A stretch of 14,034 bases of DNA from Rudanella sp. (GTDB lineage: Bacteria > Bacteroidota > Bacteroidia > Cytophagales > Spirosomataceae). The translations under genes and the position numbers were made by a program. This document shows, in pieces, positions 7,640 to 14,034 of this stretch. Each line of letters begins with the position of its first letter. Positions within the stretch are counted from its first letter, which is position 1. The stretch is from the NCBI GenBank assembly GCA_026785985.1, contig JAJAYX010000250.1, forward strand, positions 1 through 14,034. Reading direction: 5' to 3'. Under the pieces are notes generated by a model that saw only the letters and a list, made by a program, of their open reading frames with translations, had not been told where the DNA came from and did not search any database.

Positions 7640-8665
7640 ATGCCAAAGATTGTTACTTTCGGTGAAGTGATGATGCGGCTCACGCCCCCCAACTTCGCCC
7701 GCCTAAGCCAAACCACATCGTTCAATATGACCATTGGCGGTGGCGAGGCAAATGTGGCCATGTCGCTGGCCGATTTTGGGTTTGAAGCGGCTCACGTCAC
7801 CCGCTTTCCCGACCACGCGCTGGGCCACCGAGCGGCTCGTTTTCTGCGCGAACGCGGGTTAGACATCTCCCCTATTTTGTTCGGTGGCAGTCGGTTAGGG
7901 ACTTATTTTCTGGAAGAAGGAGCCTCCATGCGGGCCAGTCAGATTGTGTATGACCGGCAACATTCGGCCTTTTCGGAACTCCAGCCGGGCATGATCGACT
8001 GGGAAACGGTGTTGAAGGACGCGGATTGGTTCCATTGGGCAGGCATCACCCCTGCCCTCTCGCAGGGCTGTGCTGATGTGTGTTTGGAAGCTGTGCAAAC
8101 GGCTAAGCGGTTGGGAGTCAAGGTCTCGGGTGATGTTTTTTACCGGACCAACTTGTGGCAATACGGCAAAACACCCCAGGAAATAATCCCCGAACTGACC
8201 CACCATACCGACCTTGTCAACTCAAGCAAGGGCGTGCTGGATTTGCTGTTTGGCTTCACCTCCACCGATTTCACGGATGCCTGTCAACAATTGCAGTCCG
8301 CTTTCCCGTCGGTGAAGTGGGTGGCCGACACTGAGAGAACCCAACACAGTGCGAGCCACAACGACCTCAGTGCGACCCTCTGGAACGGCGAAACACTACT
8401 CAAAACACCCACCTTCACCATCGACCCCATTATTGACCGAATTGGCGGGGGCGATGCGTTCGTGGCCGGGCTGATTTATGGCCTCACCCAGTTTAATGAC
8501 CGGTCTGCCGATGGTGCGGCATTCCGAGCGGAACAGGAAGCTCTCACCTTCGCGGTGGCGGCTTCTGCACTGAAACACACCATTCCCGGCGATGCCAACG
8601 ATTGCAGCGTAGCCGAAGTTGAAGCCATTGCGTCCGGGCAAACCAGCGGACGAATAAAACGATGA
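7640..8665 (+). CDS. kdgK: 2-keto-3-deoxygluconate kinase, PfkB family
   Basis: This 341-residue ribokinase-family enzyme should phosphorylate 2-keto-3-deoxygluconate to KDPG, linking UxuA to Eda. It opens with VTFGEVMMRLTPP and has the N-terminal PfkB signature IGGGEANVAMSLADFG (32-47). The C-terminal signature is DRIGGGDAFVAGL, with the catalytic base D272 in a GGGD form of the usual GAGD motif. YDRQHSAFSEL suits the KdgK branch. It sits 2 bp after uxaC, and its TGA overlaps the eda ATG (ATGA at 8662-8665). Sequence alone cannot exclude another sugar, but operon position makes KDG the clear choice. Confidence 0.92.
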   Translation: MPKIVTFGEVMMRLTPPNFARLSQTTSFNMTIGGGEANVAMSLADFGFEAAHVTRFPDHALGHRAARFLRERGLDISPILFGGSRLGTYFLEEGASMRASQIVYDRQHSAFSELQPGMIDWETVLKDADWFHWAGITPALSQGCADVCLEAVQTAKRLGVKVSGDVFYRTNLWQYGKTPQEIIPELTHHTDLVNSSKGVLDLLFGFTSTDFTDACQQLQSAFPSVKWVADTERTQHSASHNDLSATLWNGETLLKTPTFTIDPIIDRIGGGDAFVAGLIYGLTQFNDRSADGAAFRAEQEALTFAVAASALKHTIPGDANDCSVAEVEAIASGQTSGRIKR

Positions 8666-9309
8666 ATACACTCCTCTCAAAATTGACCCGATCGGGCATT
8701 ATCCCGGTTTTTTCGCACCCCGATGTTGACGTGAGCCTTGCCATTGTGCGGGCCTGCTACGACGGCGGTCTGCGGGCATTTGAATACACTAACCGTAATA
8801 CTCAGGCCCTGGACAATTTCCGGCAAGTAGCCCAGGCCGTGAAGCGCGACATGCCCGATATGCTCCTTGGCGCTGGCACCATCTGGGACGTTCCAATGGC
8901 CGAAACTTTTGCCGAAGCCGGTGCCGATTTCATTGTCAGCCCCATCATGAACCCGGCTGTTGGGGCCTGGTGCCGCAAAAAAGGCATACTTTGGTCGCCG
9001 GGCTGCATGACCGTGACTGAGGTGTTTTGGGCTAAACAGCAGGGAGCCGAACTGATCAAAATATTTCCGGGCGAAGTGGTTGGCCCGGCCCTGGTGCGGT
9101 CTATCAAAAGCGTGATGCCCGACGTGCAATTGATGGTGACGGGGGGTGTTGAACCCACCACCGAGAGCCTGAAATCGTGGTTCGGCGCGGGCGTTTCCTG
9201 CGTTGGAATGGGGTCGCAACTCTTTAACAAACAAGCCATTACCGAAAAAAATTGGGCCACTATCCAGCAGACAGTGGCCCAGGTAATCGCCTTATTCAAA
9301 GGACTCTAA
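8662..9309 (+). CDS. eda: KDPG aldolase (2-dehydro-3-deoxy-phosphogluconate / 4-hydroxy-2-oxoglutarate aldolase)
   Basis: This 215-residue class I aldolase splits KDPG into pyruvate and glyceraldehyde-3-phosphate, the last step of the operon. The Schiff-base lysine is K133 in ELIKIFPGE. The general-base glutamate is E41 in AFEYTNRN. Phosphate and carboxylate contacts are suggested by GAGTI (70-74), SPGCMT (112-117) and VTGGVEPT (159-166). The ATG overlaps the kdgK stop by 4 bases, so translation is probably coupled. Its TAA overlaps the end of the converging pseudouridine synthase gene by 3 bases, so there is no room for a terminator between them. Confidence 0.95.
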   Translation: MNTLLSKLTRSGIIPVFSHPDVDVSLAIVRACYDGGLRAFEYTNRNTQALDNFRQVAQAVKRDMPDMLLGAGTIWDVPMAETFAEAGADFIVSPIMNPAVGAWCRKKGILWSPGCMTVTEVFWAKQQGAELIKIFPGEVVGPALVRSIKSVMPDVQLMVTGGVEPTTESLKSWFGAGVSCVGMGSQLFNKQAITEKNWATIQQTVAQVIALFKGL

Positions 9310-11561
9310 TTCAAATACTTCAACTTAATCACCTCCTTTGGCTCCAGAAAACGCCATTTGCCACGGGGCAGTTCTTTCTTGCTCAGGCCAGCATAGATGG
9401 TTCGGTCGAGTTTCATGACTTCGTAGCCGAGGTGTTCAAAAATCCGGCGCACAATGCGGTTGCGGCCACTGTGAATTTCGATGCCAACCACATACGCATC
9501 GGGCGTAACAATGGCCAGTTCATCTGGCTTAATCAGACCATCTTCCAGTTCAACACCTGCTTTGATGGCCTCAAAATCGGCCTCAGTGATAGGTTTGTCG
9601 AGTTCGGCCTGGTAAATTTTCCGAACGTTGTTGGAAGGGTGCGTCAGTTTGTCGGCCAATTCGCCATCGTTGGTCATCAGCAACAGGCCGGTGGTGTTCC
9701 GGTCGAGTCGGCCAACGGGATAAATGCGGTAGTTGCCCGCATCGGCAACCAACTCCATCACCGTCCGGCGTTCTTCGGGATCTTCGGTGGTAGTGAGGTA
9801 GTCTTTCGGCTTATTCAGCAACACATAAATCAGCTTTTCGGGGTTCAGGGTGGTTTTGCCATATTTGACAATGTCGTTCTCCTGCACCTTGTAGCCCATT
9901 TCAGTAACTGCTTTACCATTCACCGTAATATCGCCCCGGCCAATGAGTTCGTCGGCTTCCCGGCGCGAGCAAACGCCCGCGTTGGCAATGTATCGGTTCA
10001 GACGCATCAGGCCCGCTGCGTCGCGATCATCCCGATCCGGTGCGCTGGGGTTCCGGGGTGCTTCTGTTCGTGGCCCGGCATTGCGTTCAGACCGGGGTTT
10101 CTCGAATCGGTTGCCCGGCTTTTTTTTGTCATCCCCTTTTTTGTCGAAAGAAGGTCTGGCAAACGTCCCCCGATTATAATCCGGTGCGCGTTTGAATTTC
10201 CCTACCTGACGGCCCCGGCTATCTTCGCGCTGTTCATCCGAAAAACGCTTGTCGAATTCGTTGTCGCGGGGTTTGGCCGATCCCTCAGTAGCATCAGTAG
10301 TTGCATCCGTATCGCGGGGTCCTGCCTCCCGGCGGTCATTTTCCCGTGGCGACGAACCACGATCGAATTTGGGTTTATCACCATAACGGTTTTCGCGCGG
10401 GCCATCAAAGCGTGGCCGCTCATCCCGTGATCCGGCATCGCGTGATCCGGCATCGCGTGATCCGGCATCGCGTGATCCGGCATCGCGTGATCCGGCATCG
10501 CGTAGTCCGGCATCGCGTGATCCGGCATCGCGTGATCCGGCATTCCGTAGTCCGGCATTCCGTGGTCCGGCATTCCGGTCACGGTTGAAACCACCTTCAC
10601 GCGGGCCATCGTTCCGACGGTCGTCACGCTCAAAGCGGGGCTTGCGTTCTTCACTCGCTTCATCGGTACGTGGCCTGTCGCCACGTGGTTCATCGTTATT
10701 ACGATCACGGTTGAAGCCGCCCTCACGTCGGCCATCCTCACGACTGAAGCGGGGCTTTTCAGCACCACCATCGCGGTCGTTACGCAGTCCGTCGTTACGG
10801 TCGCGGTTGTAGCCGCCCTCGCGTGGTTTATCGCCACGGGGATGGTCATCACCACGGCGGTCTTCAAAACGGCGTTCGTTTCCGAACCTGCTTGTACTAT
10901 TTTCTTTCGAGCCACCTTCGCGGGGGCTGTCTTCACGCTTAAAATAAGGTTTTCGTACGTCGCCATCCCGTAATCCGGCATTAGGTGAACCGCCATATCT
11001 TGGCTTGTCGTCCCGGTTAAAACTGCCCTCCCGACGATCCGATGAACCTCGCTTGTCGCGATCAAATGACGGACGATCATTACTGCGACCACCTTCACTA
11101 CGGCGGTCATTTCCACGACCATACCCGCCTTCGCGGGAGTCACCTTCACGCTTCACCCAAGGCTTGCGCGATCCGTTATCCCGATCTCCGGCAGGCCGTG
11201 GATAACTCTCCTGACGCGGGCCACCTTCTTTACGATCTCCGTAGCGGGGTTTATCATCCCGGTTAAAACCACCTTCTCGTGGGCCGCTACTCCGTGGGCC
11301 GCTACTCCGTGGGCCGCCCTCTCGTGGGCCGCCCTGACGTGGGCCGCTACTCCGTGGGCCGCCTTCTTTGCGGTCGCTATAACGCGGTTTATCGTCGCGG
11401 TTGAAACCACCTTCACGTGGGCCTCCCTCGCGTGGGCCTGAATTCCGTGACCCTTCTGTGCGGGGGCGGTCATTGCTGCGTGGCCCGTCATCCCGACGGC
11501 TTACTGAACGACGTTCACCATCCCGGCGATCATCTTTGTTAAAATCCTGATCCTGATTCAT
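9306..11561 (-). CDS. rluB: 23S rRNA pseudouridine synthase (RsuA/RluB family) with very long repetitive R/G/D-rich N-terminal tail
   Basis: From the ATG at 11561 this gives 751 residues, against roughly 250-300 for the family core (an in-frame TTG at 11576 would add only 5). The S4 RNA-binding domain starts near residue 517 (MRLNRYIANAGVCSRREADELI). The pseudouridine synthase domain follows with VLLNKPKDYLTTT, the catalytic GRLDRNTTGLLL (D620), and IHSGRNRIVRRIFEHLGYEVMKLDR. The enzyme isomerises a specific uridine in 23S rRNA. The first ~516 residues are almost only G, R, D, P, S, N, K and E in repeats such as GGFNRDDKPRY, GPREGG and DAGSR; they should be disordered and bind RNA or act as RGG-like tails. 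Similar but shorter tails are known in Bacteroidota homologues. The catalytic part is sure; the symbol rests on family similarity. Confidence 0.9.
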   Translation of the reverse strand: MNQDQDFNKDDRRDGERRSVSRRDDGPRSNDRPRTEGSRNSGPREGGPREGGFNRDDKPRYSDRKEGGPRSSGPRQGGPREGGPRSSGPRSSGPREGGFNRDDKPRYGDRKEGGPRQESYPRPAGDRDNGSRKPWVKREGDSREGGYGRGNDRRSEGGRSNDRPSFDRDKRGSSDRREGSFNRDDKPRYGGSPNAGLRDGDVRKPYFKREDSPREGGSKENSTSRFGNERRFEDRRGDDHPRGDKPREGGYNRDRNDGLRNDRDGGAEKPRFSREDGRREGGFNRDRNNDEPRGDRPRTDEASEERKPRFERDDRRNDGPREGGFNRDRNAGPRNAGLRNAGSRDAGSRDAGLRDAGSRDAGSRDAGSRDAGSRDAGSRDERPRFDGPRENRYGDKPKFDRGSSPRENDRREAGPRDTDATTDATEGSAKPRDNEFDKRFSDEQREDSRGRQVGKFKRAPDYNRGTFARPSFDKKGDDKKKPGNRFEKPRSERNAGPRTEAPRNPSAPDRDDRDAAGLMRLNRYIANAGVCSRREADELIGRGDITVNGKAVTEMGYKVQENDIVKYGKTTLNPEKLIYVLLNKPKDYLTTTEDPEERRTVMELVADAGNYRIYPVGRLDRNTTGLLLMTNDGELADKLTHPSNNVRKIYQAELDKPITEADFEAIKAGVELEDGLIKPDELAIVTPDAYVVGIEIHSGRNRIVRRIFEHLGYEVMKLDRTIYAGLSKKELPRGKWRFLEPKEVIKLKYLN
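10426..10575. repeat. Tandem 15-bp repeat, ten units, inside the pseudouridine synthase gene
   Basis: Ten head-to-tail units of 15 bases (plus-strand form CGTGATCCGGCATCG) fill this stretch. Units 1-5 and 7 are identical, and the others differ at one to three positions. On the coding strand each unit encodes DAGSR or a variant (NAGPR, NAGLR, NAGSR, DAGLR). The unit is a multiple of three, so gain or loss keeps the frame. Near-identity of the central units suggests recent slippage expansion. Confidence 0.93.
11281..11370. repeat. Second 15-bp tandem repeat in the same tail (GP-R-SSGP / GGPRE units)
   Basis: About six imperfect 15-base units (plus-strand form GGGCCGCTACTCCGT, with CCTCTCGT and CCTGACGT variants) run head to tail. 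They encode the GPRSSGPRQGGPREGG part of the pseudouridine synthase tail. Units at 11281, 11296 and 11341 are identical. This array has a different unit sequence from the one at 10426-10575 but the same period. Confidence 0.8.
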
Positions 11562-11646
11562 GGAAAAGTACAGCAATCACTGCTGTGTTAGACAAGATAG
11601 TTGCTGATTATCAGCGGTGTTATTTTTATACAGTGCAAAACGGATG
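11562..11646 (-). other. Structured 5' leader of the pseudouridine synthase gene
   Basis: The predicted leader holds two small perfect inverted repeats: ACAGCA-ATCAC-TGCTGT (11570-11586), and GCTGA-TTA-TCAGC (11603-11615). The first ends 9 bases before the start codon, where a hairpin could affect translation. I recognise no known riboswitch or leader family. Confidence 0.3.
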
Positions 11647-11654
11647 CAAAGGTA
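11647..11654 (-). promoter_or_regulatory. Bacteroidota-type -7 promoter box for the pseudouridine synthase gene
   Basis: The minus strand reads TACCTTTGCA, an exact match to the Bacteroidota primary-sigma -7 consensus TAnnTTTG. It lies about 86 bases upstream of the ATG at 11561, predicting a leader of about 80 bases. The candidate -33 TTG (in TTATTGTTTATAAAAAGCCG) is only about 14 bases away, shorter than usual, so the -33 element is uncertain. Confidence 0.5.
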
Positions 11655-11813
11655 CGGCTTTTTATAAACAATAAGATGCCTAAAAAAACTGCCTCCAATC
11701 TGCCTAACGTTACCTCAACAAAAAACAATCCCAACCGCATTAAAGCGTTAAGGGTGCAGGTGGCTTTCGGGCTGCCCGCTCGTTCGCATTTGTCAACAAG
11801 TACTTTTACCCGT
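11655..11813 (+). other. Upstream region of the acetoacetyl-CoA synthetase homologue
   Basis: The plus frame here is open in line with the next gene (TTG at 11601, ATG at 11676). The encoded residues are low in family similarity, and all AACS proteins I know begin at the MTNLLWKPT-type sequence, so I treat this as leader. I see no convincing plus-strand promoter. Confidence 0.4.
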
Positions 11814-13451
11814 ATGACTAACTTGCTTTGGAAACCCACCCGTTACTTCACCGAACAGTCGTTGCTTAAGAAATATATGGAATGGCTTTTTGTAAAAAAA
11901 GGCCTGTATTTCAGGGATTACGACGACCTCTGGGACTGGTCTGTAACTGATCTTGAGGCTTTTTGGGAAAGCATCTACCAGTTTTTCGATATTCAAAGTG
12001 ACACACTGTACCGCGAGGTTCTCGACCTACCGCAGCCCGGCCCTCCCCATTGGGGAATGATCGGTACGCACTGGTTCGAGGGGGCCACAGTGAACTATGC
12101 CAGGCATATTTTTCGGCATAAAAACCCGCAGAACCCGGCCCTGATTTTTCAGGCCGAAGGCCGCGAACCACTCCAAATGTCGTGGGCTGTACTCGAAAAT
12201 CAGGTAGCTGCCGTGGCGACTTATTTGCTGGAAGCAGGCGTTGAAAAGGGCGACCGGGTGGCTGCCATTCTGCCCAACACTCCCGAAAACGTGGTGGCGT
12301 TTCTGGCTACAGCCTCCATTGGGGCCATATGGTCGAGTTGTTCGCCCGATTTGGATACAACGAGTGTGGTAGATCGGTTTGGTCAAATTGAACCCAAGGT
12401 ATTGCTGGTGGCCGATGGCTATTTTTATGACGGCAAGCTGATCCGAAAAAGCGACTCCATCCGCGAACTCCGGCAGCAACTACTCTCTGTGAAGCGCGTG
12501 ATTTGGGTGCCCTATGCCGACCTGCCCACCACCGAACGGCTCGAAGGTTCCGATTTGTGGATCGAGGTGGTACAGACCCCGAACTTTGGGCTGGAGTTTG
12601 AGCCAATTCCGTTCAACGATCCCCTCTGGATTTTGTACTCCATCGATACAACGGGCCAACCCAACGCCATTACTCATAGCGTGGGTGGTTGCCTGCTCGA
12701 ACACCTCAAAGCCCTCGGACTACATCAGGACGTGCGACCCGGTGAGCGGTATTTCTGGTATTCGACCACGGGCGAAATGATGTGGAATTATTCGTTGGGG
12801 GCCATGTTGCTGGGGGCCACGTTGGTACTCTACGAAGGCTCGCCAACCTACCCCAGCCTGAACACTCTTTGGGATTTGGCAGAACGCGCTCATATTCAGC
12901 ACTTTGGTATGGATTCAGCCTACTACATGACCTGTATGCACAGGAATGCAAGCAGCGCGACACAACCCATCAAAACGCATAGTCTGCCCGCCCTCCGAAC
13001 CATTGGGTCAACCGGGTCGCCCTTGTCGGCGGAAGGGTTCCGGTGGGTGAATGAATCGGTGAAGAAAGATGTCTGGCCCATTTCGCTTAGTGGCAGCATC
13101 GGCATTTGTAGCGGATTTGTGGGCGGTTGCCCATTCATGCCCGTTTACGAGGGCGAAACTCAACGTCGGCTGTTGGGTTGTAAACTTGATGCGGTCGATG
13201 AAAACGGCCTCGCTATTCGGGGCGAACCTGGTGAGATGGTAATCCGCGAGCCAATGCCCTCGATGCCCATTTATTTCTGGAACGACCGAAGCAACGAACG
13301 CTACAGAAGCCGTTATTTCGAGTCGTTCCCCAATGTGTGGCGGCAAGGCGATTCAATCGAGATCAGCGACCACAACGGGGTTATCTGTCATGGTCGTTCT
13401 AAGGTAATAGGCGATTACAAGGGGATTCTAATAGGAACGGCTGAGAATTGA
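11814..13451 (+). CDS. Acetoacetyl-CoA synthetase homologue, C-terminally truncated and active-site degenerate (pseudoenzyme or decaying paralogue)
   Basis: The scaffold is acetoacetyl-CoA synthetase (ANL superfamily), which activates acetoacetate with ATP and CoA: MTNLLWKPT, YDDLWDWSVTDLEAFWESI, IWSSCSPD, DRFGQIEPKVLL, LGAMLLGATLVLYEGSP, IGSTGSPLSAEGFRWV and GEMVIREPMPSMPIYFW are all family text. The ATG at 11814 starts this text. It is 545 residues against about 650. It stops at IGTAEN, so the C-terminal lid domain with the adenylation lysine is gone. The P-loop, normally SSGTTGLPKA, reads SIDTTGQPNA (276-285), losing the glycine and lysine. The normal SGGTD reads SGSIG (426-430). GRSDATL reads GRSKVIG (527-533), losing the ribose-binding aspartate. 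It cannot be an ordinary synthetase, yet the frame is intact elsewhere. It may be a pseudoenzyme or an early pseudogene; a functional copy is likely elsewhere. Confidence 0.85.
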   Translation: MTNLLWKPTRYFTEQSLLKKYMEWLFVKKGLYFRDYDDLWDWSVTDLEAFWESIYQFFDIQSDTLYREVLDLPQPGPPHWGMIGTHWFEGATVNYARHIFRHKNPQNPALIFQAEGREPLQMSWAVLENQVAAVATYLLEAGVEKGDRVAAILPNTPENVVAFLATASIGAIWSSCSPDLDTTSVVDRFGQIEPKVLLVADGYFYDGKLIRKSDSIRELRQQLLSVKRVIWVPYADLPTTERLEGSDLWIEVVQTPNFGLEFEPIPFNDPLWILYSIDTTGQPNAITHSVGGCLLEHLKALGLHQDVRPGERYFWYSTTGEMMWNYSLGAMLLGATLVLYEGSPTYPSLNTLWDLAERAHIQHFGMDSAYYMTCMHRNASSATQPIKTHSLPALRTIGSTGSPLSAEGFRWVNESVKKDVWPISLSGSIGICSGFVGGCPFMPVYEGETQRRLLGCKLDAVDENGLAIRGEPGEMVIREPMPSMPIYFWNDRSNERYRSRYFESFPNVWRQGDSIEISDHNGVICHGRSKVIGDYKGILIGTAEN

Positions 13452-13473
13452 CGGGGTAAATTCACTATATTGG
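13448..13473 (+). promoter_or_regulatory. Possible promoter of the M20 peptidase gene
   Basis: TTGACGGGG is followed after 15 bases from the TTG by TATATTGG, one base off the Bacteroidota -7 consensus TAnnTTTG, and lies 26 bases before the ATG. The TTG overlaps the upstream stop codon. Just after it, GGTCTGAC (13472-13479) and GTCAAACC (13490-13497) form an imperfect inverted repeat with one mismatch. Both are weak. Confidence 0.27.
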
Positions 13474-13498
13474 TCTGACAATCAGAACCGTCAAACCA

Positions 13499-14034
13499 AT
13501 GAAAAAACAGCTACTACTCCTCCTTTTTCTGGCCCCGCTTCTTTGCCTGGCGCAAGCCCGTAAGAAACCAATCCCTGCGTCGCCCATCGACAAACTCAAA
13601 ACGGAGGCCGTTGCCGCCGTTGAAGCCCGAAAAGATCAGGCTCAACAAATCAACGATATGCTGTTTAGTTTTTCGGAACTGGGCTTTCAGGAGCAGGAAA
13701 CGTTTACCTACCTGACCACCCTACTCGAAAAAGAAGGGTTTAAAATTCAGAAAAACATTTCGGGAATGCCCACTGCCTGGATCGCGACCTGGGGTAGCGG
13801 CAAGCCCGTTATTGCCATCGGCTCCGATGTAGACTGCATTCCGAAAGCGAGTCAGAAACCCGGCGTGGCCTATAAAGACCCCATTGTGGAGGGAGCACCC
13901 GGCCATGGCGAAGGCCACAACTCCGGGCAGGCCCTGAACATTGTGGCGGCTCTGGCGGTGAAGCAGTTGATGGAGCGCGACAAGATTTCCGGTACGCTCA
14001 TGCTATGGCCGGGTGTGGCCGAAGAACTCGTGGG
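13499..14034 (+). CDS. Secreted M20-family peptidase/amidohydrolase (AbgB-like), N-terminal part (runs off the right edge)
   Basis: The plus frame from the ATG at 13499 is open to the window end, about 178 codons. Residues 1-20 are a signal peptide (MKKQLLLLLFLAPLLCLAQA, then RKK), so the protein is exported. Residues 52-80 (MLFSFSELGFQEQETFTYLTTLLEKEGF) match the N-terminal helix pair of M20 amidohydrolases. IAIGSDVDCIPKASQ (100-114) is the first catalytic strand, and GHGEGHNSGQA (135-145) carries metal-binding histidines H136 and H140. The window ends at WPGVAEELV, where the conserved Glu pair of the family lies. The AbgB-like members hydrolyse amide bonds such as p-aminobenzoyl-glutamate or other acyl-amino acids; the substrate here is unknown. 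It follows the AACS homologue by 47 bp. Confidence 0.87.
   Translation, partial: MKKQLLLLLFLAPLLCLAQARKKPIPASPIDKLKTEAVAAVEARKDQAQQINDMLFSFSELGFQEQETFTYLTTLLEKEGFKIQKNISGMPTAWIATWGSGKPVIAIGSDVDCIPKASQKPGVAYKDPIVEGAPGHGEGHNSGQALNIVAALAVKQLMERDKISGTLMLWPGVAEELV

Noticed and set aside
9252..10430. A 392-codon plus-strand open frame opposite the pseudouridine synthase.
   Set aside because: It is antisense to a clearly coding S4/pseudouridine synthase region, overlaps the end of eda, has no recognisable domain, and its length comes from codon bias of the real gene.
10301..10588. A plus-strand frame with R-H-R-V-I repeats that could pass for a histidine-rich peptide.
   Set aside because: It is the opposite strand of the DAGSR tandem array and has no start context or homologue that I recognise.
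10202..11149. A 315-codon minus-strand frame with many M-P-D-H-A repeats.
   Set aside because: It is a shifted frame of the 15-bp repeats in the pseudouridine synthase tail; the repeat period keeps any frame open.
10426..11370. CRISPR-like appearance of regularly repeated short units.
   Set aside because: Units are contiguous 15-mers without spacers and encode a continuous protein tail; there are no cas genes.

Overview
This window looks like chromosome from a Bacteroidota bacterium of the Cytophagales, most like Spirosoma or its relatives. The evidence is a GC content that looks to be in the fifties, a TAnnTTTG-type -7 promoter box, few Shine-Dalgarno sites, a secreted beta-helix surface protein, a TPR/transmembrane/HTH regulator of a Bacteroidota type, and an RluB-type pseudouridine synthase with a very long R/G/D-rich N-terminal tail. 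The genus is an inference from protein style only.

Layout, left to right. (1) 1-513, minus: the first 171 codons of a secreted beta-helix surface protein that continues beyond the left edge. (2) 514-929: a non-coding stretch with a nested inverted-repeat element (669-826). (3) 930-3313: a D-erythronate dehydrogenase-like gene (minus) and a DUF1537 acid-sugar kinase (plus), divergent across 29 bp that hold a perfect 16-bp palindrome. (4) 3582-4796, minus: a TPR/transmembrane/coiled-coil regulator whose C-terminal HTH lies out of frame, the mark of an internal deletion. (5) 5008-9309, plus: a compact uronate operon uxuA-uxaC-kdgK-eda with start/stop overlaps or a 2-bp gap at each junction. (6) 9306-11561, minus: a 751-residue RluB-family pseudouridine synthase whose first ~516 residues are repeats. 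(7) 11814-13451, plus: an acetoacetyl-CoA synthetase homologue that lacks the C-terminal domain and has substitutions in every ATP-handling motif I could place. (8) 13499-14034, plus: the N-terminal part of a secreted M20 peptidase/amidohydrolase, cut by the right edge.

How the genes work together: UxaC converts glucuronate to fructuronate, UxuA dehydrates mannonate to 2-keto-3-deoxygluconate (KDG), KdgK phosphorylates KDG, and Eda splits KDPG into pyruvate and glyceraldehyde-3-phosphate. The linking fructuronate reductase (UxuB) is not in the window. The denD/kinase pair belongs to four-carbon (or apionate-like) acid-sugar catabolism, so the left half is a sugar-acid utilisation neighbourhood. 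The most notable points are the two damaged genes (regulator and acetoacetyl-CoA synthetase homologue), the nested palindromic element, the palindromic operator candidate, and the expanding 15-bp repeats in the pseudouridine synthase. I see no CRISPR array, phage, transposase, tRNA or rRNA, and no clearly new system.
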